From Artemia franciscana (Eukaryota; Arthropoda; Branchiopoda; Anostraca; Artemiidae): 64,000 nucleotides of DNA. Position numbers and translations under genes: made by a program. The stretch is taken from positions 24,104,038-24,168,037 of the forward strand of contig NC_088879.1 in NCBI RefSeq assembly GCF_032884065.1. Reading direction: 5' to 3'. Shown here one piece after another: positions 26,301-37,439 of this stretch (position 1 is its first letter; each line of letters opens with the position of its first letter). A model generated the notes under the pieces. The model had not been told where the DNA came from. It worked only from the letters and a program-made list of their open reading frames with translations, and did no database searches.

Positions 26301-29300
26301 CTCAATTTTAAAGAACTAAAAAACAGAACACTGTTTATTGAATTGGGTGATGTCCCCGTCCCCATTGAAAAACTCTCAAATTACTTATCTATGTGCTCGT
26401 TTATTTTTTTTTTAGGATCTTATGTTTTTATGAATACATTCAGAGTGTAATCTATTTTCTATACTTTCCCGTGCTTTGTTTCTTGTGTTTTTTTTTATCT
26501 GTTTCATCAGCCTTACCTGCCCCACACCCAAAATAAACCAGTGTGTTCCTGTTGAGTGTCAAATTCCTTTTCTTAATCGAAAAGATTCTGTTGCTGCTTT
26601 CGTTCTGTATATTGAAGCACAGGCATAGCCTTTCAAATGAACCAGGATGGGGGGAGGTGTTGCCCAACTGAAGCTTAAAATTAGGAAAAAAATATTTGAA
26701 AAAAAATTAAGAAGAACGATGAAACTTGGTCAAAAATCAGACAGGCTGAAATATTGTAAAACTCATTGGATCTAGGAGAAAGTTGTATTTTTATACCGAA
26801 ATAGGAAATATACGAAGAAACAGGAAAACTACCAAAGAACATTTAGAAAAAGAAAACAGATTTAGGTTCTTTTCAAAGAGTTCGTGGCAGCGAACTGTTG
26901 TAAGGAGCGACCCGGCTCAATAGTAACCGAAACTCTAAAAAATGGAATTTTGATACCAATAGTTACATCAGAAGAATCACATTTTAATTCTGATTTTAAA
27001 TATACAAATTTCATCAAGATCAGTTATACCCATCAAAAGTTACGAGCCTGAGAAAATTTGCCTCATTTTAGAAAATAGGGGGAAACCCCCCCTTAAAGTC
27101 ATACAATCTTAAAGAAAATCACACCATCAGATTCAGCGCATCAGAGAACCTTATTGTAAAAGTTTCAAGCTCCTATCTACAAAATGTGGAATTTCGCATT
27201 TTTTGCCAGAAGACAGATCACAGATCAAGGTGTTTATTTGTTTTTTCCCCAGGGGTGATCGTATCGACTGAGTGGTCCTAGAATCTTGCGAGAGGGCTCA
27301 TTGTAACGGAAATTAAAAGTTCTAGTGCCCTTTTTAAGTGACCAAAAAAATAAGAGGGCACCTAGGCCCCCTCCCACGCTCATTTTTCCCCATATTGCCA
27401 GATCAAAATTCTGAGATAGCCATTTTATTCACCATAGTCGAAAAACCTAATAACTATGTCTTTAGGGACGACTTACTTCCCCGCAGTCCCCATGGGAGGG
27501 GTTGCAAGTTATAAACTTTGACCTGTGTTTACATATAGTAATGGTTAATGGGAAGTGTACAGACGTTTTCAGGGGGATTTTTTTTTTTGTTTAGGGGAGA
27601 GAGTTGAGGGGGGCTACGTGGGAGGATATTTCTATGGAGAGACTTCTCATGGGGGAAGAGAATTTCAATGAAGGGGCGCAGGATTTTCTAGCTTTATTTG
27701 AAAAAAACAATGAAAATAAATAATAAATATTTCTACTGAAAGTAAGGAGCAGCATTAAAACTTAAAACGAACAAAATTATTACGCATATGAGGGGTCTAC
27801 CTCCTCGTTGTACCCCACTCTTTATGCTAAAGTATAATAAGTTATTTCAACTATTTGTTCTACGGCCTTTGTGTTTCAGAGGTCATTCTTAAGGAATTGG
27901 GACAAAATCGAAGCTTCAGTGTAAAGAGCGAGTTATCGACGAGGGTTGAACCCCCTCATATACGCAATAAAACATACGAATATAGAAGTTCGTTACGTAA
28001 GTTAATTCGTAAGTTATGTATATTTTTTACCAATGAAAAGTTTGTAAAAAATTGCTTTTTTAAGTAATCAAAAACATGGAGGGAAACTAAGCCTCCTCCC
28101 TTGCTTCTTTTTTCTTAAAATCTTCCGATTAATTGCAATCAATTAATATGCAAATTTCGTTTTAATTGTTTATGTGCGGAGAGCCAAGATCAAAACATGT
28201 ATTAATTAAAAAACGTCCAGAAATTAAATTAAAAAAAAACAAGTTTTTTTAACGGAAAGTAAGGAGCGAAATTAAAACTTAAAACAAACAGAAATTACTC
28301 CGTATATGAAAGGGGCTTTTCCTCCTCAACGCCCCGTTCTTTACGTTAAAGTTTCTTACTGTTTTAAAAAGTAGAGTTAAGAGAAAGGGTCAAACTTTAG
28401 CGTAAAGAGCGAGGCGTTGAGGAGGAAAAGTCCCTTTCATATACGGAGTAATTTCTGTTTGTTTTAAGTTTTAATTTCGCTCCTTACTTTCCGTTAAAAA
28501 AACTTGTTTTTTTAACGGAAACGGAAAAAAAATTGTTTTTTTTTTATTTAATAAATTGTTAAGACAGCGTAGTTTTTCCCTTTTCAAGTAAAATTCCTAC
28601 TAAATACGGCCAAGCGTCGAAATATTAGTTATGTAATAAGCCAGGTCAGATTGCCATTGCAATTTCATGTGTCTCTCCCAAACAGAGCTAATTTTATTGA
28701 AACCTCAGACTAAGCTATGAGTTATCAGAGATATTTTGGATCAAAAATTTTGGTGTTTGACAAATTTTCCACTGGATTTGGAGTTTTCCAAATCCAGTGG
28801 AAAAAAACCACTGGACCAAGGGCGTCAATATGATTTTAAATTCTTGGCTCGATCTGCCAAAGACCATAGGTAGGTGTGCCTTCATTCCAGGCAAACTAAC
28901 GGTCCTATGTCAATTTTAAATTCTTAGTCAACCTGCCTGAGACTTTAGGCGGGCGTGCCTTTCTAAATGCTTAAAAACAAGTATTGGTCCAATAAGAGAA
29001 TCATTCTTACTCCCACCATTTTCCCGCGCCATTTAACCAAGCACTCGGAAAACTATAGGTTACGTGAGTATCTTAGTTCTATGACTATCTAAATTAGTTC
29101 TTCTGCCCTAGGAATGACGCATGGATGGATAATAGATAGACTTATCTATTAATAAGTGAACTATCATCAGTTTTACATAATCCTATTAAGGGTTTAATGC
29201 CAGGTTTGCCTCTCGCTCAATCGGCTTTTTCTACAATTAGCCATGGCTTAATGCCCACAACTACTTGATTTGAATTCAATTTTTTCTGACACTCATTGCC

Positions 29301-32300
29301 TTTGGGCCCAGTTTGACTTTAGACGATTGTTTGCCCATCATTCGACGTAAATTAACGGTCCTGTGTCAATTCTAAATTCTTGGTTCAACCTGCCTAAGAC
29401 CATAGGTTGGCGTGCCTTGTTTACCTCTCATTCCAAGCAATCTAACGGTCCTATGTCAATTTTAAATTCTTGGTGATTCTAAGACTAAAGGCGGGCGTGC
29501 CTTTCTAAACGCTAACAAACAAGTATTGGTCCAATAAGAGAGTTATGCTTCATTCTGATCAGCTGCCTTATCTTAATTTAGGGCGTTTTACCGAAATACG
29601 GCCAAAATGGTGTTTTTACGCGTGGTTTAATAATTTCTAACTTAACCCATTAGCGCTCAACGTTCCGATCTGGAAACACCTTGCTTTAAATTTCTTATGA
29701 CTAACAAGGTCGCAGCTAGAGAAAATTTTAAGTGTTCCTTAAACTTTCATAAGAATCTGAGAAGTTCTCAGATTTTTTTGATTTTTTTCTTGCTTTAGTT
29801 TGGTTCTCTGGATTTTTTTTTAATATGGGAAATAGTAAGTTTTTGAAAGCTATCTGTTTTTAATGGAATACCAGGGAAGGCAAGTGGTTGAAAACCTCAT
29901 GTTTTAGCGTTTTGTTGTTCCATAACCTCCGCTCTATAATCTATGAAACAATTGCACTAAAATGTCTACAAATAGAGGATGCAGTATCAGTTAACCAAAA
30001 GTGTTCCCAACCGTGAACGTTGGGCGCTTCGCAGACCCTAAATTTTTCACATGTTTTGTAGCGGGCGATCACTTTTGTTTTGCAGATGGGTCCCAAGAAA
30101 TGCGCTTCTATAAAAGAAGCTGTAGCTATGGTAGACACAATATATACGATGAGATAGACATTGATATGGTCATTATCTATTTATCTCCCCATAATTTTGG
30201 GGTAATAACAAAAAAAGATATGGATGGGTAGTCAATGACGAAAGGGAGAGAGGAAAGGGCAGTAAAAAAACAAATCTAAATAGTCTCCCAAGTTGTCTTG
30301 CAGGGACGATAGAGCGGATCCCCCGACAAGTTAACTTCAGGGGATCTTGTTTTTTACATGGTGTATTGTATGCTGTATAGTGTATTTAGTATTGAATGAA
30401 TGAATGAATGAGTAGAGCTTTAGATAATTGATCCTTGTGAATCAGCCAGCCTACGTCGACCTTATCAATCTGGGTAGTTTCCAACTTCCACATTATGTTC
30501 AGATGACATAGACGACGTTCCACTAGGATTTCGTCCTAGGAAGATAGTATTCTAGCCTGCATCTTACTAGTCAGGCAGCTCAATAAGATAAGGCATGTGA
30601 ATTAGCTCTCCCAAATCCCACTTGGCAAACTCAAATATCCAAAACATTTCCCAAAACCCCCTTTATAATGTTTCTTCCCTTCCATGACTTATGCTTATCA
30701 TACACCCATCAACGACTCCCGGAAACCGTACCCTAAATTGACGGGCTCTTAAGAAAGAGATTAAAAAAAAATCTGCCAAAATGGAAAAAAAAAGAAAACA
30801 CAATCTGAAGATGAAGATCTACCCTTAGAATCAGTAGTTCAACTAGAAAGCAAGGTTAATTGTATGATTAATTTTTCCCGAAAACGAGTTTTATCTTATA
30901 ATTTTATGACGAAATGATTCGTAAACTGATTGTGCGAGCAGTTTCATGGCTAAATCTAACAGATCAAGAGCAAAATCTTTGGCGCGGGGGCCACTGGACC
31001 CAGGGCGCCCATGTGACTCGAGATGGGCACCAAATTAACACGTTTAATTTAAATAAGATTTATAACAAAAAAAAGAACGGAATAAGGGTGCCAGAAGTAT
31101 CTTGGGGGAAGGCTCGCCCCTCCGACCCTGTGGATGTGTTCCTGGCTTAAATTGCTTTTAACTCTTCATTCATCTAATTTCAAACAAATTAGCTATATAA
31201 TTAAAATAAATAGAACGATATATTTTTTTCACACGACAGCCCTATTGGACCATTCGCTATTTAATTAGTCACAAAACTAAAATTATGGATTTTTTAAGTA
31301 GGGATGGGGCAGGAGCAGTTCAAAAAATGCCCCCTTATGATAAATTAATGTTGTAAGTTTTCTTATCATACCCCATCAATGACACCCAGAAACCGTACCA
31401 TAAATCGACGGGCTCATAAGAAAGATAATAAAAAAAATCTGCCAAAAAAAGAACAATCTGAAGATAAACATCTACCATCAGAACCACTACTTCAACTAGC
31501 AAGTAAGTTTAATTATATGATTAATTTATCCCAAAAACGTGGTTTATCTTATAATTTTCGTATGAAATGATTCGGAAACTGATCGTGCGAGCAGTTTCAC
31601 GTGTGAATCTCTAACAGATCACGAGCAAAATCTTGGGTACGGAGGCCACTGGACCAGGGGCGCCAATGTGACTCGAGGTGGGCACCAAATTGACAAATTT
31701 ATTTAAAAGAACGGAACAAGGGTGCTATAAGTGTCTTGGGGGGAGGGTCGCCCCTCTGAACCCATATATCTGTTCCTGCCCTAAATTGCTTTTAACTCTT
31801 TCTTTCATCTAATTTCAACCAAATTAACTATATAATTAAAATAAATAGATTGATAGATTTATTCACACGAAAGCCCTATTGGGCCATTCGCTATTTAATA
31901 AGTCACAAAACTAAAATTAAGGATTTTTTGAGGGGGGAGAGGGTTTATTATTAGTCAAAACTTACCTTTCGATTTTTGGATATTTTACTAAAATATCCGG
32001 AAATATCCTTCAATCCCCTTCCACATTCAGCCATCAGTCTTCGTCTCTTATCCACTCTATGCTCGTGTCCAGATTTTTTTCTTTTGTCCATCTTGAACTT
32101 TAGCTACAAAGCTACTTTTCAATCTAATGGCAGATAGTGAATTGACAAATATCTATAACTTCCGGTGTTACCAAACGTTTATCTGGTTACACCATGAAAA
32201 ACTGATTCATCGATACATAAGTTTCCATGTTTGTAAAATAGGGGGAAGCTAGCAGCAATCAAAGGCTTTTATGCCAATTTTGCAGATATATACTGAACCG

Positions 32301-35300
32301 GCTGAAGATAAATACTTTTCGTTCATTTCAAGTTTCAACTTTGCTCTTTACATTCATAGGAAAGCTTCGTCTTCAGTTGTTAATTGGTTAAAAAAGCTAC
32401 GAATAATTGACTAAATTAACAAGTTTACTTAAAAAGAATAAAAAAGAAGGGAATCGGAATGAGGGTGCCAGAGAAATCTTGGGGGACCATGCCCCCCCCT
32501 GGATCCGCCCTTATTTAGAGACAAGCTGAATTAGTAATACGTCTTTTAAGAAGTGCTACTTAAAAAGAAAAGGGCTGCTTTAAAGAAAGTGCTGCCCTTG
32601 ACAATTGAAACAGCTCTTCTTTTTTTTTTTTTTACAAAATCAGCAGTTTTCTGTTTGTTTTTTTTTTTTTACCAGAAAACAGAAACAGAAAGACATCTTT
32701 GGTTTTTTGTTTCCTTGTTTCGTTTCTGTTTTGTTTCATTCAAGCCCTATTTATTTTTCCCTATTTCTTCAAAAAAAGAAAAGAAGAAAGAAGGGAACAG
32801 TGGCCTACCGATCTTAGTCAAAAGAGCTAATGCTTTCTTGGCCAATCAGCGTGCGTGACATTGAGTATTGCTTTTGCGCTTGCTTACGTTTAGTCGTTTG
32901 TCTACAGTAATGCTCTGTAGTTCTGTATTCGTTATAGATGTGGCATATGTGTGGATTGGCTTGCTACATTACGATTTGGGAAACTAAAAATAGGAATATA
33001 TTGTTATTTTTATTTATTATATATCAATTGAACTCAGAAATCATGGAAATTATTATTATCTTGTATTTATACCAGTAACGCTAAAACTGAACTGTTTTTT
33101 CAATATTTCGTTTCTTATTTCTTTTTCAGAAACTCTTGTCATGATTAGCTTACTTCTATAATTATTTAGAATTTTACTTATTTCAGCCACAACTGCTATG
33201 GATAAAATGAGCAGGACAAGTAAAAAAAAAAAACTCCGCCAATATTCGGAGGAATATTTAAAATTTGGATTCATACCCGCTACGTATGACGAACGGTCAT
33301 CTAGAGGTGCATTTTAAAATGAAACATAGTGCGTATGTAAATCCAGATTTAAATTACTTTAAGTCTTTAAAGTAGAAGTTTACAAAAAGATCAACAATAA
33401 AGTCTCTGTTTAATACACAAACGGTCAGCCACAATCTTACTCTTGAGGCTAGTTATGAGATATCTCATTGGCAAATGTAAAAAAAAAATCCTACCATAGG
33501 AGAGGATTGAATAAAACCATCAATATTAGCATTTCTTAAGATAGTCCTGGAAAAAGGATGACAGCGCTGTTAAAGCCATGCCCCTCAGCAACGCTACTGT
33601 TAGTAGAAGAATAGATGAAATGAGTGAGGATATTGAAACAAAACTTGATGAAGTTGAAATCTAGATATTTCTTATTACAAATGGGTGATCAACTCTTAGA
33701 GACAGTGAGGCTATATTGCTAGCATATGCAAGATATATTGATAAAGTTGAGTTGGCTGAATAAATGATGTTCTGCAAATCATTAGAAACCACCACTTCTG
33801 CCGCTGATATATATAATAAGCTAAATAATTACTTCCGTGTCAATAATATACCAATACAAAACATAATATCTTGTAATGCAGATAGTGCTCCTGCTATGAT
33901 GGGCCAAAAAAAGGCTACTAGGAATTTGTGAAAGACAATAATCCAGAAATGATTATAGTGCACTGTGTCATTCATAGAGAACTTGTTGGCCAAAAATATT
34001 ACTTCTGTCCGTAAATGATGAACTACACTCCGTTATAAAATTTGTATATTATATAGAAGCCAATGCAAAATATGAGCGTCTCTTCAAACAATTCTGTGAA
34101 AATGAAAATGCGGGCTATGTGAGACTACTTCACACTGAGGTAAAGTGGCTCTCAAAGGCTCTGAAATGAAGCACCTGAAAACTCCTGACGGTAAAGTATT
34201 TGTAAGTTATATGGTAAAGATGGTGAAGCATTGTAATTATAACAGATATTTTTGAAAAACAAAAACTTGCTGAATAAAACCTTCAAGGATCAAATAAAAT
34301 TCTTGTGGACGCAAAGACGAAGATATTTGGCTTCGTTACATTTATTGAGGCATGTAAAAAAATTATTTCTCACAAAAACTTTGACCAGTTTAATTGGCTA
34401 AGAAAATGTGAGTGACTGAAGCTGCTGTACTTTTCATTGTGAATCATTTGAATATCATGGCCTCTGATTTTAAGGAGCGATTTTTGATTTAAAAAAATCA
34501 TCTTACGCAGTCAATGCTAATGAAGATATCTAATATTTCGATATAGTGTCAAGGAGAACTCTCGGGATGCAAAACGACGAGTCCATTAAAACTTTTTTCA
34601 ATAGGAAAGGATTGGTGCCATGGCTTTGTGATGCGGCAGAAACTAAATACCCACATTCAACTAAGTCTGCTAAAAAATTGTTGTTACCTTTCCCATCCTT
34701 TTGGCTGAATGTGGTTTTAGTTTTAGTTTTAGTGCTGTCAATGATTTGTTAATGAAGAAAAGAAATCGACCTGATATCATTAAACGAGGGGCCTTGAGAC
34801 TTAAGCTGACTAAATTGGAGCCTGATATAAATACTCTCTGTCGCGGACGTGAACCATCAGGCACCACTATTTCATCAAGTATTTGCGTATTTCTGTATTT
34901 CAGATCTCCATTATATATTCGGAAACTTAATTTATTTAGCTATTTATTTATTTTTCTACTTTCATGGTAGACTTATTCTTTGGAAGTGTTTTTAGAGACC
35001 AAGCTAATGACCTTTTAAGCCTTTTTTTTTCTGGTGAATAAGCATAAAATTGTGAATAAAAAATTTAAATAACATGAGGGGGGAACATCAGGATTTTAGA
35101 TATGTCTCGGTGGGATATGGCCTTAAAGTGGCTGGGAACCACTAGTCTAGATGGTGATTTTGTCATCAGCCTCCCTAAGGATACTGTCAGTTGGATATCG
35201 GGGTTTTCTGGACCTTTTTTGGCCTCATTGACACCCCTATATACAACTGGCAGTATCTTTATAGAGAACATAAGACAACTCCTACAGTCTTCCTTTTCTC

Positions 35301-35357
35301 CTTCTGTTTCTCTTTTTTTTATATGTTTGTGCTGTTGCATTGGTGATTTCTCTTTTC

Positions 35358-35416
<59 letters not shown>

Positions 35417-36664
35417 GGACTAATTCTACAAGTTCATACAATCGATCTGATTACAAGAGTATTTTCTGGATATCTGATTTCCATGAATGACACTTGTCTT
35501 GTACAGATTTCTTGTAAGATAAATATTGCCTTGTCGGTCAATGAGCTCTTGATGACGTGAAAAAATAACCTGACTGAACCGACCTTGGTCTTCGGCCAAG
35601 ATCCCGATTTCAAACAGCATACAGAATAAACCTATCTTAACTTAAAAAGCCATACAAGAGATAATTCTGATTCCAGTTTTATATTCTCTTTTAATCAAAA
35701 TGTATTTTATAAATTTATTATATTATTTTATAGTACAATGTAATTGTTCATTTATTTGATGCTTTTTGGGCGTTATTCTTTAACTTAAAAACGTCAAAGT
35801 AGTTCTTTAAATTGACTTAAGTACTCCAAAGTAATAGCTAATCACCTTAGATCCTCCATGGCCATTCCTATCGCTTTGGGTATTTATCAGCAAAGCGTCT
35901 CCATTCAGCTCTCCTCAGCTGTACTAGAACCCGACATTGGTAATTATCAGACCCCGAATAATGCTGTTTTACTGGACTTGTATGCGTCTTTTCTCTATGG
36001 ATGGTAAGCAGAATATCTATATTAATTCAAGCCTTACCTCAATGATTCGTCTCAATTTTTTGTATTAGCAGTTGCCATGTCTCTTTTATACTGCCGACAT
36101 AGTGCCTTTAGGGAGTACAAGTTTTCCTCTTCCATTGACTTCAATTCCAGATTAACTCTTAAATCTGTTTCCTACATAATTTAATTCCTAACACTAATAA
36201 GCAATAGCTCTGTTTATAATAAAATGAAAAGAATACACGAAAATTAAGGACTAAATTTGTTAGACATAAAAAATATCAATTCATATTAAAATATTGAATT
36301 ATTAAGACTAATTAGAATAAAAAAAAACTGAACATTTGTCTGAGAAAATAAAATCTACATTGTCATCCACAAGCTCCAAATAATAACTCTTTTGGCTTGG
36401 GAACAGACATTACAAGTTCATATTCTCCACACTTGTGTCATGTCCTGAATTTATTTCCAGGATGTTACCAATTTAGCACCAAGAAAACCTGACTGGGACT
36501 TGAAACGAGATGTTGCCAAAAAATTGGAATTACTTGAAAGAAGAACTAAACGTGCAATAGCAGAACTAATTAGAGAACGGCTTAAAGCTGAAGGTATGAC
36601 AAACATTGCTGAAACGGTTAGTGTTGGTGCTGCTACTGCTCCAAAAGAGGTTGATGAAGACTAA
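20195..36664 (+). CDS. CCDC12: CCDC12 / cwf18 spliceosome-associated protein (three coding exons)
   Basis: Joined exons 20195-20319, 26137-26275 and 36461-36664 give 155 aa, close to the 166 aa I recall for human CCDC12. The family (Pfam cwf18) is a small nuclear coiled-coil protein found in activated and catalytic spliceosomes. The N-terminus has the charged helix LEAEAWKRKERLKSL (residues 8-22), as in vertebrate LEEEALRRKERLKAL. Exon 2 contributes PQFRNYKPISEDLK. Exon 3 carries the family hallmark NLAPRKPDWDLKRDVAKKLE (92-111) followed by RTKRAIAELIRERLK (116-130). All splice sites are GT-AG and the phases fit exactly (AG|A, then 0). The ATG at 20195 is the first in frame, ten bases after an acceptor. 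Introns of 5.8 and 10.2 kb are filled with transposon remnants. The gene converges on the shugoshin-like gene. Confidence 0.93.
20320..21435. other. CCDC12 intron 1, first part
   Basis: Non-coding. It contains a short direct repeat of TTATCCCCCGACCTTTT at 20800-20838. The minus-strand ORF 20665-20378 shows no recognisable domain. Confidence 0.4.
21440..22200 (-). mobile_element. Penelope-like element remnant (RT end plus GIY-YIG endonuclease)
   Basis: Minus strand. About 22060-21900 reads as the C-terminal RT region of Penelope-like elements (LVNRVNKICSQNN, then a ...YNGYP-like block, here WLP). About 21640-21440 reads as the GIY-YIG nuclease (SCGKYYISRICQQLGERLHQH, then GNIEFDSASALYSFEH). 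The usual GIG/IGKT glycine is a serine and stops interrupt both parts. The identification rests on the family's characteristic C..KYYIG.T...L..R...H pattern. It is inside CCDC12 intron 1 and antisense to the gene. Confidence 0.75.
22255..22500 (+). mobile_element. Penelope-like GIY-YIG endonuclease fragment (opposite orientation)
   Basis: The plus frame 22291-22491 contains CSSGKFYISKTRQKLRESI followed by HEHK and KYPKSK, the GIY-YIG nuclease of a Penelope-like element. It is homologous to, but diverged from, the fragment on the minus strand at 21440-21640. The two lie in opposite orientations about 60 bp apart. Only the nuclease region is visible here, so it is a truncated copy. Confidence 0.75.
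22501..23490. other. CCDC12 intron 1, unannotated part
   Basis: No ORF or repeat identified with confidence. Several stops in all frames. Confidence 0.4.
23491..25270 (+). repeat. Satellite-like array of diverged 100-230-bp units
   Basis: The landmark GATATTGCAGATACGCCATTTTGA...AACCTGGATGCA recurs at about 23490, 23600, 23710, 23938, 24385 and 25180. Each is followed by TCTTTTGATTTAGTTCAA and then CCTGAAAGTTTCAACTTAATACC. Spacing varies because segments are missing or inserted. A second module with G/C tracts (CCCGG...GGCATA..TTATTTGAC) is interleaved from 24580 and continues to about 25620. That module is shared with the array at 58.1-60.4 kb. Confidence 0.7.
24010..24345. repeat. Cryptically simple (AGT/GCA) repeat
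   Basis: About 330 bp of shuffled AGTAGT, GTCGCA and GTTGCA words, such as CAGTCGCAATTAGTTGTAGTCG. No fixed period. It looks like a slippage-derived expansion within the surrounding array. The 99-codon frame across it (AVAEVAIVFAV...) is compositional. Confidence 0.75.
25271..26136. other. CCDC12 intron 1, final part
   Basis: The G/C-tract module ends near 25640 with the GAAGTTTATACGACCACG word found in the 58-60 kb array. The rest is non-coding up to the polypyrimidine tract (26093-26120) and acceptor of exon 2. Confidence 0.45.
26137..26275 (+). CDS. CCDC12: CCDC12 coding exon 2
   Basis: 139 nt. The acceptor TTTTGTAG|A completes codon 42 (Arg), and the exon ends at ...VVEEI with donor GTAAGT. 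A nearer alternative acceptor at 26122 would bring a stop into frame, so 26137 is preferred. It encodes PQFRNYKPISEDLKHAV and an acidic segment ending LPVVEEI, which runs straight into exon 3 DVTNLAPRK. Confidence 0.93.
26865..28600 (+). repeat. Dispersed G/C-tract repeat, family A, copy 1
   Basis: Starts near GTTCGTGGCAGCGAACTG...GGAGCGACCCGGCTCAATAG and contains GTAACCGAAACTCTAAAAAA, GATAGCCATTTTATTC, TAGTTATTAGG-like words, a CCCCTC...GGGG tract zone and a terminal palindrome. The same words occur in reverse orientation at 44080-45660 and, more diverged, at 55090-56410. Non-coding. The 70-aa ORF at 27855 falls inside it and is not a gene. Confidence 0.75.
28237..28510. repeat. Near-perfect 118-bp-arm palindrome
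   Basis: Left arm 28237-28353 and right arm 28392-28510 are reverse complements with only a few mismatches, around a loop of about 38 bp. The arms include GGAAAGTAAGGAGCGAAATT and its complement, and ATATGAAAGGGGC versus GTCCCTTTCATAT. RNA or cruciform folding would be very stable. Analogous but decayed palindromes sit at 44090-44310 and 44620-44870 within family A copy 2. Confidence 0.9.
28740..29560 (+). repeat. Direct repeat units with short hairpin
   Basis: A perfect short hairpin (TTTCCACTGGATTTGG / CCAAATCCAGTGGAAA) lies at 28766-28803. Then units carrying AACGGTCCTATGTCAATTTTAAATTCTTGG and GGCGGGCGTGCCTTTCTAAA occur at about 28898-28995, 29356-29420 and 29442-29545, the outer ones ending in ACAAGTATTGGTCCAATAAG. 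Divergence is roughly 5-10% by eye. Origin unknown. Confidence 0.65.
29561..30694. other. CCDC12 intron 2, unannotated stretch
   Basis: Contains overlapping opposite-strand ORFs of 60-76 codons at 29941-30231 with no recognisable domain, and a (TGAA)n run at 30393-30411. No gene supported. Confidence 0.4.
30695..31935 (+). repeat. Diverged tandem duplication (unit about 670 bp)
   Basis: 30695-31300 and 31365-31935 share a series of landmarks in the same order: ATCATAC.CCCATCAA.GAC, GAAACCGTACC.TAAAT.GACGGGC, GTTTTATCTTATAATTTT, GCCACTGGACC.AGG.GCGCC, ATTGCTTTTAACTCTT and CACGA.AGCCCTATTGG.CCATTCGCTATTTAAT. Similarity is about 85-90% by eye. Part of the unit (GGGTGCCAGAG..ATCTTGGGGG) recurs near 32465. 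Confidence 0.75.
31936..33299. other. CCDC12 intron 2, unannotated stretch
   Basis: Contains poly-T and poly-A rich DNA (32615-32800) which creates spurious phenylalanine-rich ORFs. No gene or RNA recognised. Confidence 0.4.
33300..35147 (+). mobile_element. Dead hAT transposon (ZBED/SCAND3-like transposase)
   Basis: The plus strand, read across several frames, gives a hAT transposase of the ZBED5/SCAND3/FAM200 type. Recognisable blocks are MPLSNATVSRRIDEMSEDIE (about 33578-33640), DSEAILLAYARYIDKVELAE (about 33704-33762), a NIISCNADSAPAMMG-like catalytic block (about 33870-33903), MIIVHCVIHRE (about 33950), LHTEVKWLSK (about 34130) and the C-terminal dimerisation domain. The last includes KKLLLPFP, MAECGFSFSFSAVNDLLMKK (a short FS repeat inserted) and RGALRLKLTKLEP (34700-34850). 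Stops and frameshifts are frequent. A TIR-like GGCTGGGAACCACTAG at about 35132-35147 resembles the hAT end (CAGTGGTTCCCA). The matching 5' TIR was not found. Confidence 0.85.
35361..35413. repeat. (AT)n microsatellite
   Basis: 53 bp of AT dinucleotides shortly downstream of the hAT remnant. Confidence 0.97.
35414..36460. other. CCDC12 intron 2, last part
   Basis: Non-coding. The segment ending AATAAACCTATCTTAACTTAAAAAG (35625-35648) looks like the 3' tail of a retroelement, but no coding block precedes it. The acceptor tract of exon 3 (TGAATTTATTTCCAG) ends at 36460. Confidence 0.4.
36461..36664 (+). CDS. CCDC12: CCDC12 coding exon 3 (terminal)
   Basis: 204 nt, 67 residues and TAA. It holds the diagnostic cwf18 core NLAPRKPDWDLKRDVAKKLE and the basic helix AIAELIRERLK. 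The tail is short, ending KEVDED. Acceptor ATTTCCAG|GATG, phase 0. Confidence 0.95.
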   Translation, partial: DVTNLAPRKPDWDLKRDVAKKLELLERRTKRAIAELIRERLKAEGMTNIAETVSVGAATAPKEVDED

Positions 36665-36690
36665 CAGTTTTTCCAACTTTTTTAGTTCAA

Positions 36691-36696
36691 AATAAA
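36691..36696 (+). terminator. Poly(A) signal of CCDC12
   Basis: AATAAA 27 bases after the stop codon, followed by a T-rich stretch. A very short 3' UTR is implied. Confidence 0.7.
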
Positions 36697-37439
36697 TTTT
36701 TACTTTCTGTAAGGTACAATTTCATACCGTTAGTCCCGACATAAAAGGGCTTATCTCGTATTTCCACCATTATACAGGAGAGTAAAATTAAAGATTTTGA
36801 GGGGATTCAACTCACATGAACTCTTGTGAGTTGAATGCATTAAATTAAGCCTATCCACCAAGAGTAAGGAACCTGCGGGATTTGTCTGAATTCCGAAAAA
36901 GGGACAAAACGCCCCTAAAAGTACGAGTGACCTTGATGAAAAATATACTATCAAATTCAAGTCATAAGAAATCTTTAAAATTAAGATATTGATAAAAATA
37001 AAACGTATATAACTTTCTCTACACTATTTATTACAGAAAAGTGAGCAGAAAATCATTTATTTTTCTATAAAGACGACAAAACATACGCTTCAGCACCAAT
37101 CTTCATCAAAAATACAAAAAAGGCTATGAAAAATCCAGAAAGAAAAGCGAATCTCTGACAATAAGGCAGCTAAGACAACCTGGAAGAAAGAAAGCGTAAT
37201 ATATAAAATTGTAATAAGACCAAAACCAGATATATACGAAAATTCATCTATCAGCGGAATATTACTGTCAATACAACCTAAATCAAGCAAGACTAGATCA
37301 ATTGATACTTCAACTAAAATTTCTGTAATTGAGGAGTCAATACAGATTTGGTCCTAAATATACTTTATAGTACATCTAAAAAAAAGAGTATTTACGGATT
37401 GGGCCTATGCGTCCTCCCCAACCCATTTTCCCCAAACGC
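36697..37439. other. Intergenic between convergent genes
   Basis: The minus-strand ORF 37290-37090 is hydrophobic (GFGLITILYITLSFFQVVLA) and contains a good acceptor-like TTTCTTTCTTCCAG. It could be a stray exon but has no recognisable family. Confidence 0.3.

Noticed and set aside
32553-32858. Phenylalanine-rich ORFs
   Set aside because: Generated by poly-T and poly-A tracts.
35864-36003. Open frame of about 46 codons beginning MAIPIALGIYQQSVS in CCDC12 intron 2
   Set aside because: Short, no splice sites in register with CCDC12 exons (exon 2 and 3 phases already match), and no recognisable family.
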